Below are positions 27,201-39,200 of a stretch of DNA of 64,000 nucleotides, piece after piece (positions within the stretch are counted from its first letter, which is position 1; each line of letters begins with the position of its first letter). The notes under the pieces were generated by a model. It was not told where the DNA came from. It saw nothing but the letters and a program-made list of their open reading frames with translations, and searched no databases. The stretch spans positions 9,514,001 through 9,578,000 of the forward strand of contig CM050449.1 of the NCBI GenBank assembly GCA_027563935.2, written 5' to 3'. The stretch comes from Costus lasius. Its lineage: Eukaryota; Streptophyta; Magnoliopsida; Zingiberales; Costaceae. Made by a program: the position numbers and the translations under genes.

Positions 27201-30200
27201 AAACGGGCCGTGCCAGGCACAGCCCGCCAAGAGTCGGGCTGAGGCGGGCCCGGGCCCGGGCCAGCCCGAGGTGAATCCTTCGGATGACAAAAAAAAGTAA
27301 TGTAAACTTGTGCGGGAAGTCGAAGCCATGCAAGTGAATAAAGCAGGTTAGTTTTGAGGTTGGTCAAAAGATTTGATCACAAAGCAATTAATGCAGGCTT
27401 GAACACCTGACACGCACAATTATTGCAGCATTTAATGTTTTCTGAGTGGCAGACGATTGCCAATATAAAAGTAGAAACTATTACTTGTGTGTATGAATGT
27501 CGGAGAGGAAATTAACCGATTTCGATTTTAAGGTTTTTTAAAATTGATTCTGTTCGGGTTTGTAAAATTTTAACCCATTCAACCTGATTTAAATTTTATC
27601 ATTAGAAAACCGAACCGATTGAGTTTGAAACTTTTATCATATCGGTTCGGTTCAGTTCGATAAATCGGTTTGAACTGATTACTGGACAACCTTAGTTTTA
27701 GTGTCATTCATGCTACATTTGGTATAATTTCACAAAATGTTTTGTGTCCTCTCATTCCCACTAAATCTTTTTCCTTTTTTGTTAATGGCTTCATTAAATC
27801 CTATATCTCGTAGCCTTTTTCCACTCATTTTATATTGCAGGATATATGGACAAAGAAAATGATTGGTGAGAGCACAAAGAGTGGTTGTAACTACTTGCGG
27901 ATTGCTTGTTGTATGCTTTATCTACAACCTATATCACAATCATAACTCCCTACCTTTTGTATTATCATTTAGGGGCCGTTTCATTTCCCTTCGAGGGAAA
28001 TGTGGGAGGAAAGAAAGGAAAGTTAAGTTTTCCTCGTTTCTTTTGAAGGAAAGTAAATAAAGGGAAGGAAAAACGTAGAGTTTTCCTTCGAAATTGTTTC
28101 TGCCCAAATCGGGCAGAAAACAAAACTTTCCATTGCCCACCACTGTTTGTCTTCCTCGTAAACTTGTCCACTCTCGCTTCCCGCATTCTACACTGCCTCC
28201 CCGGCATCCTCGCCTCCCTTACCTCCTTCCTTGGCCTCCCTCCCTCGCCCCTGTTTGCGTCCCCACCTCCTTACTGTGCGAGCTCGTCCTCTTCTCCATG
28301 AGCTCGCCTGCCTGCCCTGGCCTCCTTCCGTCGCCTGCCCTCTGCCTCATTGGTGTCCCCACCTCCTACCTCTCCTCCCTCCCTCGCCTACCGCCTCATC
28401 ACCTCCCTTGCCTTCCCTGGCACCTGCCCCTATCTCTCCTCAGCGCTGCTTCTCCCATTCACCCGTTGCACTCACGCACGTATTCACGTGAACAACACAT
28501 GATTTTGGTTTCCATCTTCAGTTTTTTTCCTTTATTTCTTAACCTTCTTTCCTTTTATTTTTCTTTCTCTTGAAGGAAACAGAGTCTTAGGATTCTTGAC
28601 TTTGATCATGTTACAATAGTTTTTGTTTTAGAATCTTCTATTCTAGTTTGTGAAGCTTGCATTACCTTGTTTATCATGTTACAATAGTTTTTGTTTTAGA
28701 ATCTTCTATTCTAGTTTGTGAAGCTTGCATTACCTTGTTTCTTTTCCTCTCACTAGTTATAACTGAGGTATTATATACGAGACCCACCCAATACCACCAA
28801 TATATACCGGTCCAACCATGGACCAGTACCCGTTAATTAAGTAGTATATATATATATATAGATATACACATATATATATATACACATATATATATACGCA
28901 CGTGTTTGTATGTAAGTATATAGGTATATTGTGTACCAACCGATACCGTAATTGATCGGTATATAACTACATACTAGATTGAGCTTGGACTGGTACCATG
29001 TCTCCGACCGGTATTTAATACCTTGGTTGTAACTAATGTACTTCTCCATCTATACTAATACACTTTGTTGGGGTTGAGTCCTATGTCCTTTACTTTTAGG
29101 TACAACTATTTGGTAAATTTCATTGATGATTACACATATACAACATGGTTTTTCCTTTTAAAAACACAATCAAGTGTGATATTTCTTAAACTACTTTTGT
29201 CAAGATATTAAAGCTTTGTTGAATTCCTCTATTAAGATTACTCATAGTAATAATGCTAAAGAGTATACAATCATCTTTTCAAACCTTTTGTCAGTTTTAA
29301 AAGATCATTCATCATCCACGATGGGGTGATGATGATGTTTCATACATAATTTTAAAACTTATTCTATATCGCCTAATGTGGGCATTAATTATCAACATGG
29401 TTTCCATTCTCGGTCCGGCGGCCCGCCGGACCGGTACCGGACTGGTACATACCGCCGGTACTGTACCGGTATCGGTGAAAACTGGTGATGCCCTAGCGGC
29501 GGTAGAAGGCGGCGACGAAGCTTCCGTTGCCACCGGAAGCTTCGAACCGTCGCCACTGGAAGCTTCAAATGAAGATTCCTTCGCCGCTGGAAGCTTTGTA
29601 CAAAGCTTTTGCCGCTGGCGGGCCTTCACAGCCGTCCGTTGTCGCCTCGCCGCCTGCAACTGCCGCCCGCCTGCTCCAAAGATTTCCAGTGCCGGTCCCT
29701 GAAACCTAAATCCATGATTATCAATTCAACAATAGAGTATTAAAAGAAGGGGAATGACAGGCATCCGGGAATAAGCATGTGTTGATGCACCTAATATGTA
29801 TAGGTTTGACATTAGAGTGGTACACTGATAGGAACCAACATTGAAAACCTTATTTGAAATACATGTTCAAAAGGCACACTTGGCTCATGTTGTTCATATA
29901 ATAATTTATAACATTAGTCCATATTGGTATATTTGTTTTGGGTTGGATTTATATGTAATAGTGTATAACAGACACACTAATACTGACCATAGTGTACTAG
30001 AGTGTAGAGCGCTCTCTCTCTCTCTATATATATGGTATTAGTTTAGTTGATATTTGACTAGATCTATGTATGCATGCTTGGTTTGAAGTTCAAATAACCT
30101 CTTAGGTTATGTTTCCTTTGATGGAATCCATGGTGGAAACTGGATTCAATGTATTTTTCATCCTTTCCACCGTGGATTCCATCCAAGGAAACATAGCATT

Positions 30201-33200
30201 AGAGTCCTGCCTCATTAATAATATACCTATATTAAAGTTCCTCTTTAAACCTCGAGCATAGGTTTCTCCATTTTGTTCATTCACTTGATTTAGGTCATGA
30301 GAAGCTTTGCCATGATTTCATTTTCCTCATGTATTCTCACACTTAAAAAGAGTTATGGTTGTTATGATTTAGTCGGCTGGTGATTTTATCTTTTAGCCTT
30401 TGTAACAATTTTTATTTAGTTCCCTATTATACTAACACTACTCATTCACCAATTATTCCTACTCTTGCTCTTATTCTTGTTCCCATCATCACCATGGAGA
30501 TTGAGTATATCACAAATTGATAGTCAACTTGACGCAATGGGAAGCGATTTTTTAAGTAGAAATATAAGCTAATGCGGAAGTGTAAGAAAATTAAAATTAA
30601 TGTCTAAATCTAAACAATGAATAAGCAACTAAAATTATATAAATAAGTGTAATTGTAAAACAACATAAACTAGAGATGACAATATTACCGCAGGAGGACA
30701 ATATTACTGCAGAGGTTGTAGGCAAGTGATAGCGATCCGCAAGTGCACGGATTTTTATCGAAGTAATAAAATATTATCGATCCCACGAGGATTAGGCGGT
30801 CAAGTACCGATTACACGATTGATCTATATCTAGACGATTCAAATAGGATTTTTGTTTTAGAAACTTCTAATGCAAGAAAACAGAAAGGTGGTTTTAGGGT
30901 TTTGGCTAAAAATCAATTCAGATAAAATAAGGACTCAGGGTTTCACCACGCTGACGATTATGAATTTAGTAAAAATAAATCTTTAATCAGAAAATTATAG
31001 TTTTGAAAGGGATTTTTCTTAATGTACAGACTACCTCCTCCCGGAGTGTAATCCGGTATCTATTTACATTAATTCCCTACTCCCGTGACAATTAACATAA
31101 ATAGACCCATTAAGTTCTGTGAAAAACCATGGTAATCCTTCAAGTGAATCCGAACTACTCCTGTGATCGGATTCACAGGTTTGAAAAGAATAGATCTGAT
31201 ATTGCGATTCACCTCCCGGTCCTTCTCGCAACGTCTAAGACGTAAAACTACTTGATCAGGTAATTCACGAAATAAACTCAATTCTAATCAAATCAAATAT
31301 ATAAAATTCATGTAAAAGAATTAAAACAATATATTCAATCCATAAATCGTCAACGGGCTATTCCACAAATCCCAAAGATAGGTTTACACGTTCATGTTCA
31401 AAGCAAACAGCATGTTCATCAATGAATTCAACATGTAATCTCTCAAAAGTAGTGCAAAGAGACACTAGAAAGGTAATTAGAACTCTTCCCCTTGATCTGG
31501 TGATGAAGATGAAGCGTCAAATCCCCTCCTTTGCGTGATCTCTCGCCGGAATTTTGCCCTAAAACTGATTTCCGCCGTCGCCGCTACAGCCGTTCGTTTT
31601 CGTGCCTAGAAGCCCCAGAAACCCTTCCAAAACCTTTCCTTTTATAGTCTAATCAATATAGAACCCATGTAGGAAGGTATCTGGAGAGTTTGGTTCAATT
31701 CTGGTTTAATTTGGAATCGAACCGAGTGAAAAACACGAAGGGGCGGAAACTTTTACGGTCGGTGATGAGTTTACGGCTTCGGCCGTAATTATGTCGGTGT
31801 ATAATGCTTTTGATCACAGAAACTTTTACGGCCCATGATGGAATTACGGGTTTGGCCGTGAAAGTCTCTGTTTATTCCAACACTTAGCCGTTTTCATCCT
31901 CTGCTCGAACGCGTAATTACGCCCGACCCAAAATTACGGCCAAGGCCGTGAAAGTCACGTTTTTCACCCTTTTCGCCCCAAATTCGACGTGAAGGCTCGT
32001 GATCTCCTTGGGAATCATGCTTTGGCTTCAAAACTCTCAAAATCCATCATTTTTAGGTCATTTTACCTACATTTTCACAAAAACCAAGAAAAGTGAAGAT
32101 TCTGTGCAAAGTAAGATAAAGACACTAAAAGTAGCACAAAATCACGCAAATAAGCTCAAAATATGATCTAAAACATAGGCAAAAATACTATATAAATGCA
32201 ACACATCAAAATACCATAGACTTAGAATTTTGCTTGTCCTCAAGCAATACCTCGATATGTATAAAGAATGTAAAGATAAGGAACACTTATTTGTTTTTGC
32301 CTTAATAATATCCTTAGTCCACAAATTAAGCAATCAATCTTTCAGAACTCAAGTAACTTAAGAAAAATCATAATAGAGATAAATTCCCAAGAGGTTACAA
32401 TCCAAGAAAAGATAAAATTCACAATTCATGTCATAATATTCATTCTTCACACACTAAATATCAGATACTTTCAATTTAATAAATCCATCTTACTTAATAG
32501 ATTTTATTTCAAGAATCTCGGTGATGTTAAAGATAAGAGACTTTTAATGCAATTTGGTCTTTAAACGGTTATGCGCCCTTTCCTGTTAGCATTATAACAT
32601 TGTTTAAAGTATACCACAGAGTAGTATAATTTAACTCATAGTCTCAATCATAAAGTCAGCGGAGTTGTCCACTTGACCTACAACTTTCTCTTTTTCTCTA
32701 TTTTTATTCTTTTTTTTTTTTAATTTCTAGAGAAAGCCGATCAGTGGCATGGTATTTAAATCGTTGTTGATCTTTCTGCAAGAGGGTTAAATATTTGTTT
32801 TATAAGTTCTCCCTCTGTTACTTGATCACAACAGATTTAAAGTATATCAAACGATGGTATAATATAACTCATGACTTAAGATTTCTCAACTAGAGGAGTT
32901 GGAGCAAATCTCAATTTAAATAAATATCACCAAATTCTATTCATAAAAAATTCCATCAAGTAGAAACAGATAAATTAAACATCAAGTATAAAGATACTAT
33001 GCATGTGTCCTATGAACATATAACAATTCACGTATGTATTTTATCCATACCAGAATTGAATTTACTCATAAATTTAAGTGTATATAAAATTTCAAAAATT
33101 TCCTAAGTCATCAAATCAATCATTGAAAATGTTTCTTAAGTTTTAAAGTTAAGGGTAAAACAAACTTGTATATCTTTAACAATCATAAACATTCAAAATA

Positions 33201-36200
33201 CATATTTATAAAGCTCTGAAGAATAAGCATATCATGAAGGACACCCTAGACTTAAGTTGTTGCATATACACGAACATTAAAATCAATGAATGATAGATTT
33301 CAAAAAAAATATTGCAAAAATCCCCTTTAAAAATGTTGGCAAACACCTATATAATCATATCAAAAGAATGAAAGCATGACCTAGAAAAATCTAGAAACTA
33401 TGTCACATTAAAGATAATCATATTTTACAATGTAAACAAGTTTCAGACATTAAATACCATCATGTTTCACTATCAAAATCACATTTACCATTTCTAATAT
33501 CAAAATTTAGTTTAATACCAAAATACATCCCAAATCAACATCATACATCCAAATACATCAAAAACCATAATATATGTCAAATAAGCATCACAAATGTCAA
33601 ATACCAACACCAAACTACAATATCATAACAAATACATCAAGTACCATATCAAAAAAATATATATACAATGCACACATACATATATGTATCATAAAAATAA
33701 ATATGTGCACTGCATCCAACATCAATTAACTAGTAGCTCATGATTTTCTTAACAAATCAACACAGATTTATATGGAATTTTTGAAAAATCGATAAACTAC
33801 AATACCGAAGAAAAACCCTCGCTCAATAATCAATAGAAACCCCAACAAATCAGCGAAATTGGAGATCAAATCTATCACCAAATTTTACAAGTATGCTAAG
33901 GAATCCAAAGAGTATAGCTAGGTAAAGATTTCTCACAAAATTGGGCGAAATCGAGCTGAAATTGTGCTTCAGCGGTGAAGTCTTGTTCCTGAGGTCATCT
34001 GGCAATTTTTGAGAAATTTTGACCAAAATCTCGTCAGAGGATCAACGGAAAAGGTCGCCCGGTGATGAAGGAAGGTTGGAAACAAAGATTTGCTGCCTGA
34101 GGTGGAGAGAATCGATAGGAAATCGAGTTTTCATGGTCCGTAAGCCGTTCATGGCTGTGGCCGTAAAAGTTTCTGTGACTTAAATCTATCTGCAAAAATT
34201 AAATTTACGGCCGTGACTCATGGCCACGTCCGTGAATATCTCGTCAAATACCTTTTCTTCATGTAAAAATTTTTCAAAAATCCCTGCACATAAAATAACT
34301 TATTAAAAGATTTTCTATTAATAAAAATTCATCAATACATGCTGTAAAAATTTATTAAAATTTAAAGAAAATCAAAAACTAAAACTAAGAATAATAAAAG
34401 TCAAAAGTTTGGGTTGCCTCCCAAAAAGCATTTGTTTAAGGTCATTAGCTTGACCAATGCTTCGTGTCATGGCGGAGTTGGTGAATCTGTGCCATAATAG
34501 AGAGCATGTAGTCTTTTCCTTTTTCTTCGTCTCCAGAGTGTGTCCACCAAAGTATATCTCTTGTGAAATGGGTGGATCCATGTTCCAGTGATCAGTACAT
34601 GCATAGAAAAATAAGAATTAAAATCATGCAAAGAATAATCAATAATTTTTCTATATTTATCCAAGAGTAATATCATGCATTCTTCCTTTAGATTTTCATG
34701 AGTAACCGGAAGAAGATTAGAATTAAAATCAAAGAATTTATACCTTGGATTTATCAAAAAGTTTTCAATTTGTGCTTTTGGTTTTTCAGTTACCTCAATG
34801 CCAATATGATCATGAATCTCATGTGTTATCATCTTTTCAGTATCACCTGTGCTTGAATTTGATTCAAAACTTATTTCAATCACCTCATCAGCATTATCCT
34901 TAAAATCATCTCCTTTATCATCTGTCATGCAAATTTTCAATGAATTTTCTTGGAGAATAATAATTGATGGTACAATATGCATAAGATCCTCTTCCTCATA
35001 ATTTTTCTCAATTTATTTCTCTTCAATGGGGCTTTTCATCTTAACACTGTCAATTTCATCTATCATTAGTTCTTTCTTGAGGATCATTAAATTCATCATC
35101 TTTTTTCTCACAAGACTCAAAAAATTCATATCTCTCTTCAAACATGTCCCAAGTATTTGTGTTACAAGACACTTCATTACGTGAGAATGGACTAGATGGC
35201 TGGTGAATTGTTGAAGAAAATAATTCACAATCATCCAAATCATCAAAATTTGAGGAAGGTAAATCACAATCATCAAAATTTTTAAAATCATCAAAATTTG
35301 AAGAAGGTAAATCACAATCATCAAAATTTGCAGAATCCTCAAAATTTGCAGAAGGTAAATTACAATCAGGAGTCGTGACTAATGATTGATCTAACTCTAC
35401 AAAATTCTTAGATTCATACTATGATTATCAGTGCCATCAGATTGATCTAACTCTACAAAATTCTACAAAATTTGCAGGATTTCTTCCTCTATGTCATTTT
35501 TATCAGTGCCATCAATCATACTATGATTATCCTCACTTTCCAAATCAAACTCAAGTATACAATTTTACTGTGCTATCTGGGTTTCTTGCATTTTAGTATT
35601 AGCACATATAGATTCTACTTGAGAAGTTGAGCAATCATCTCACTAAGATCTTCAAGTTCCTTACTCTGATTTATTATAATTTTTTCAAACATGGATTCTA
35701 GCATATATTCTTCAGATTCCTCAAAATATGGTTCTGAAATATTATTTGAGAAATCCTCATAAAAAAAAGTTTGCTGATTTTTCCATCTAAAATTATACTC
35801 ATCATCTTGGTACCATGAAAAATTAGAATTGGCAGGTCTGGCAGGAATTTCAAATTGACACTCAGAAGAATAATGATAATAACTTTCACAAATATCACAA
35901 GTAACATAAGATTTCATTCTCATATATTCAGTGTGTTGAGAAAAAGAATTTACCCTTGCTACAGGTGATTGAAATGCAACTGGCGGCACATATTCTCTAG
36001 TCTTTACAGGTTGCACATATCCCTGATTTGACTATTGACATTGGTTAAACATTATTCTTTTCAATTTATGCAATAAATTCAAAAATATATAATGTAGAAC
36101 AGGAAATGCAAAATATGTAGACAAGTGATTTTTCAGTTCTCCTGCACATACAACGTGTTAATCCAAAAAGAGAAAAAAAAAACTACCTATATAAAAAATG

Positions 36201-39200
36201 TGAAAAATAAATAAAAATAAAAACAAATAAAACAAATAAAATAAAAACAAAAACAAAAATAAAAATAAAAACAAACAAATAATAAAAAAAATGTCTAGTC
36301 TATAAATCTCACGATTAAATCAATATTGACTGGCCTGATCCCGGCAACGGCGCCAAAAACTTGATAGCGATCCGCAAGTGCACGGATTTTTATCGAAGTA
36401 ATAAAAGATTATCGATCCCACGAGGATCAGGCGGTCAAGTACCGATTACACGATTGACCTATATCTAGACGATTTAAATAGGGTTTTTGTTTTGGAAACT
36501 TCTAATGCAAGAAAACAGAAAGGTGGTTTTAGGGTTTTTGCTAAAAATCAATTCAGATAAAATCAGGACTCAGGGTTTCACCACGCTGACGATTATGAAT
36601 TTAGTAAAAATAAATCTTTAATCAGAAAATTATAGTTTTGAAAGGGATTTTTCCTAATGTACAGACTACCTCCTCCCGGAGTGTAATCCGGTATCTATTT
36701 ACATTAATTCCCTACTCCTGTGACAATTAACATAAATAGATCCATTAAGTTCTGTGAAAAACCATGGTAATCCTTCAAGTGAATCGGAACTACTCCCGTG
36801 ATCGGATTCACAGGTTTGAAAAGAATAGATCTGACGTTGCGATTCACCTCCCAGTCCTTCTCGCAACGTCTAAGACGTAAAACTACTTGATCAGGGTAAT
36901 TCACGAAATAAACTCAACTCTAATCAAATCAAATATATAAAATCCATGTAAAAGAATTAAAACAATATATTCAATCCATAAATCGTCAACGGGCTATTCC
37001 ACAAATCCCAAAATCCCAAAGATAGGTTTACACGTTCATGTTCAAAGCAAACAGCATGTTCATCGATGAATTCAACATGTAATCTCTCAAAAGTAGTGCA
37101 AAGAGACACTAGAAATGTAATTAGAACTCTTCCCCTTGATCTGGTGATGAAGATGAAGCGTCAAATCCCCTCCTTTGCGTGATCTCTCGCCGGAATTTTG
37201 CCCTAAAACTGATTTCCGCCGTTGCCGCTACAACCGTTCGTTTTCGTGCCTAGAAGCCCCCGAAACCCTTCCAAGACCTTTCCTTTTATAGTCTAATCAA
37301 TATAGAACCCATGTAGGAAGGTTTCTGGAGAGTTTGATTCAATTCTGGTTTAATTTGGAGTCGAACCGAGTGAAAAACACGAAGGGGTGAAAACTTTTAC
37401 GGTCGGTGATGAGTTTACGGCTTCAGCCGTAATTATGTCGGTGTATAATGCTTTTGGTCACAGAAACTTTTACGGCCCGTGATGGAATTACGGGTTCGGC
37501 CGTGAAAGTCTCTGTTTATTCCAACACTTAGCCGTTTTCATCCTCTGCTCGAACGCGTAATTACGCCCGACCCAAAATTACGGCCAAGGCCGTGAAAGTC
37601 ACGTTTTTCACCCTTTTCGCCCCAAATTCGACGTGAAGGCTCGTGATCTCCTTGGGAATCATGCTTTGGCTTCAAAACTCTCAAAATCCATCATTTTTAG
37701 GCCATTTTATCTACATTTTCACAAAAACCAAAAAAAGTGAAGATTCTGTGTAAAGTAAGATAAAAACACTAAAAGTAGCATAAAATCACGCAATTAAGCT
37801 CAAAATATGATCTAAAATATAGACAAAAACACTATATAAATGCAACGCCAAGCACCTGTACTAGGTTACAACTTACTAAGGTAGAGCGAAGACAAGACCC
37901 TCCAAATGCCTCAAATTATAATTACCTCAATGAGTAGGATGAAGTATAGGTTGAACCACAATTAGACCTAATTCACCATGAGTTGATCCGAATTGGCACT
38001 TGATCGAGCCGAAGAAGCACTGGCTTTGTCTCCAAGGACCGGAGAGTGGAAAAATGAAGAGGTGTCCATGCCAAGACACCGGAATGATAGGTGGCAGCAT
38101 CTTTGTTGCCGAAGAGTGAACCAGGGGAGGAGTAGGAGTCCGAAAGAACAGAGCAGGTCGAGTGAAGGCTGGTTAGGGCTGCTCATCCTGGCATTAGTTT
38201 ATTTGCTCGAAGGTTTTGAGACAGCCTGGTAAGCGGCAGGCGGAGCTTCTTGAACAGGGATTGCGCAGATTGAGTTGCAAAAGAGAATAAGCGAGAGGGA
38301 GGACTCGAAGGAGCGAAGAGGTAGCCGGAGAGAGGTTTGGAGAGTAGACATGAAGAGGAAGAGAAGCTTTAAGAAATCACATTCATTTTATTTTCAAAAA
38401 TCTCTATTCACAAGGCTAAGCGGTGCTTTTGTACATGGGGGAGGATTATAACCGTTGTGGCGTTGTCACTTGCAACAGCTATATTTTCTTTTCTTTTTTA
38501 TCTTTCCTAAAAATCTATTCTTTTGATATGCTGTTATACTGAACCAAAGGATCTTAATATCCAATTACTTGGTAGACTTTTTTGTCCAATCCATCTTTCT
38601 TGTTCGTTCCATGTAGGAAATGACCTGGACTCCAATGGATGATGTGGTAATGATAGCATGTCAACAAAACAAATTAAACATGGTTAAGGTCAAATAATAA
38701 TAGACATTTAAATCATGACAAAGTCAATTTTCATAACAAGCAAGATTTTCCAAGTCAAAATTAATTCAAGTATTTGACCAAATTAAAATCCATATAAACC
38801 CTAGGCTACCAAAATACCATACAAGTTTAACAAGGTCGAAAATTATCACAAAGACAAATTTAAAATTATGATGTGAATTTTGACTAAGTCAAATATAGGT
38901 CATCAAAATGCTCTTGCATCACAACTCCCACAGTCTTCTACCCAACATGACCCACCTCAATGAATTTACAATAAATGAGCTCTTTAGTTTCTTTCTTGTT
39001 CCCATCATCACCATGGAGCTTGATTATATCACAAATTGATAGTCAACTCCCATAATTGGACTATATTTTTTTCGAAACAAACCAAAAGGAAAAGAAAGAT
39101 AAAACATAAATAATGATAAACTAAGCCCTCTCCGGGGCTTGCTTAAGAATAAGAAAGAGGAATCTTATGGAAATATCTTGGAATAAGATTTGATCCTATT

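Larger units (their letters stand above)
30727..37847 (-). mobile_element. Non-autonomous LTR retrotransposon (LARD/TR-GAG type), antisense in intron 9
   Basis: 7.1 kb with two long, very similar LTRs (30727..32203 and 36362..37847; TGATAGCG...ATGCAACA). Near-matching target duplications GCAAG (30722-30726) and CCAAG (37848-37852) flank it. On the minus strand a primer-binding site complementary to tRNA-Asp lies 6 bp inside the 5' LTR. The 4.2-kb interior encodes a zinc-knuckle gag-like fragment and acidic repeats but no protease, reverse transcriptase, RNase H or integrase. Two short motifs common in plant Gypsy/Athila-type elements are present: GGGAGGCAACCC (near 34415) and GAGGACAAGCAA (near 32235). 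Mobility would need enzymes from another element. Confidence 0.88.
30530..38921. mobile_element. Solo LTR (about 1.27 kb net), TSD CAACT, split by a younger element
   Basis: Starts TGACGCAATGG and ends CTTGCATCA, with the pentamer CAACT directly outside both ends (30525-30529 and 38922-38926). Removing the 7.1-kb element at 30727-37847 leaves about 1.27 kb with no gag/pol, which fits a solo LTR. It sits inside the Copia relic of intron 9, making that relic the oldest layer here. Confidence 0.75.

Noticed and set aside
27010..27367. Overlapping Gly/Pro/Arg-rich ORFs
   Set aside because: Generated by GGCCCGG/GGCACGG repeats; both strands open for compositional reasons.
28094..28573. 159-residue Pro/Leu-rich ORF
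   Set aside because: C/T-rich interior of a Tourist-like element; low complexity.
36335..36361. tRNA-Asp-like sequence
   Set aside because: Only the 3' end is present and it sits beside an LTR; it is a primer-binding site, not a tRNA gene.
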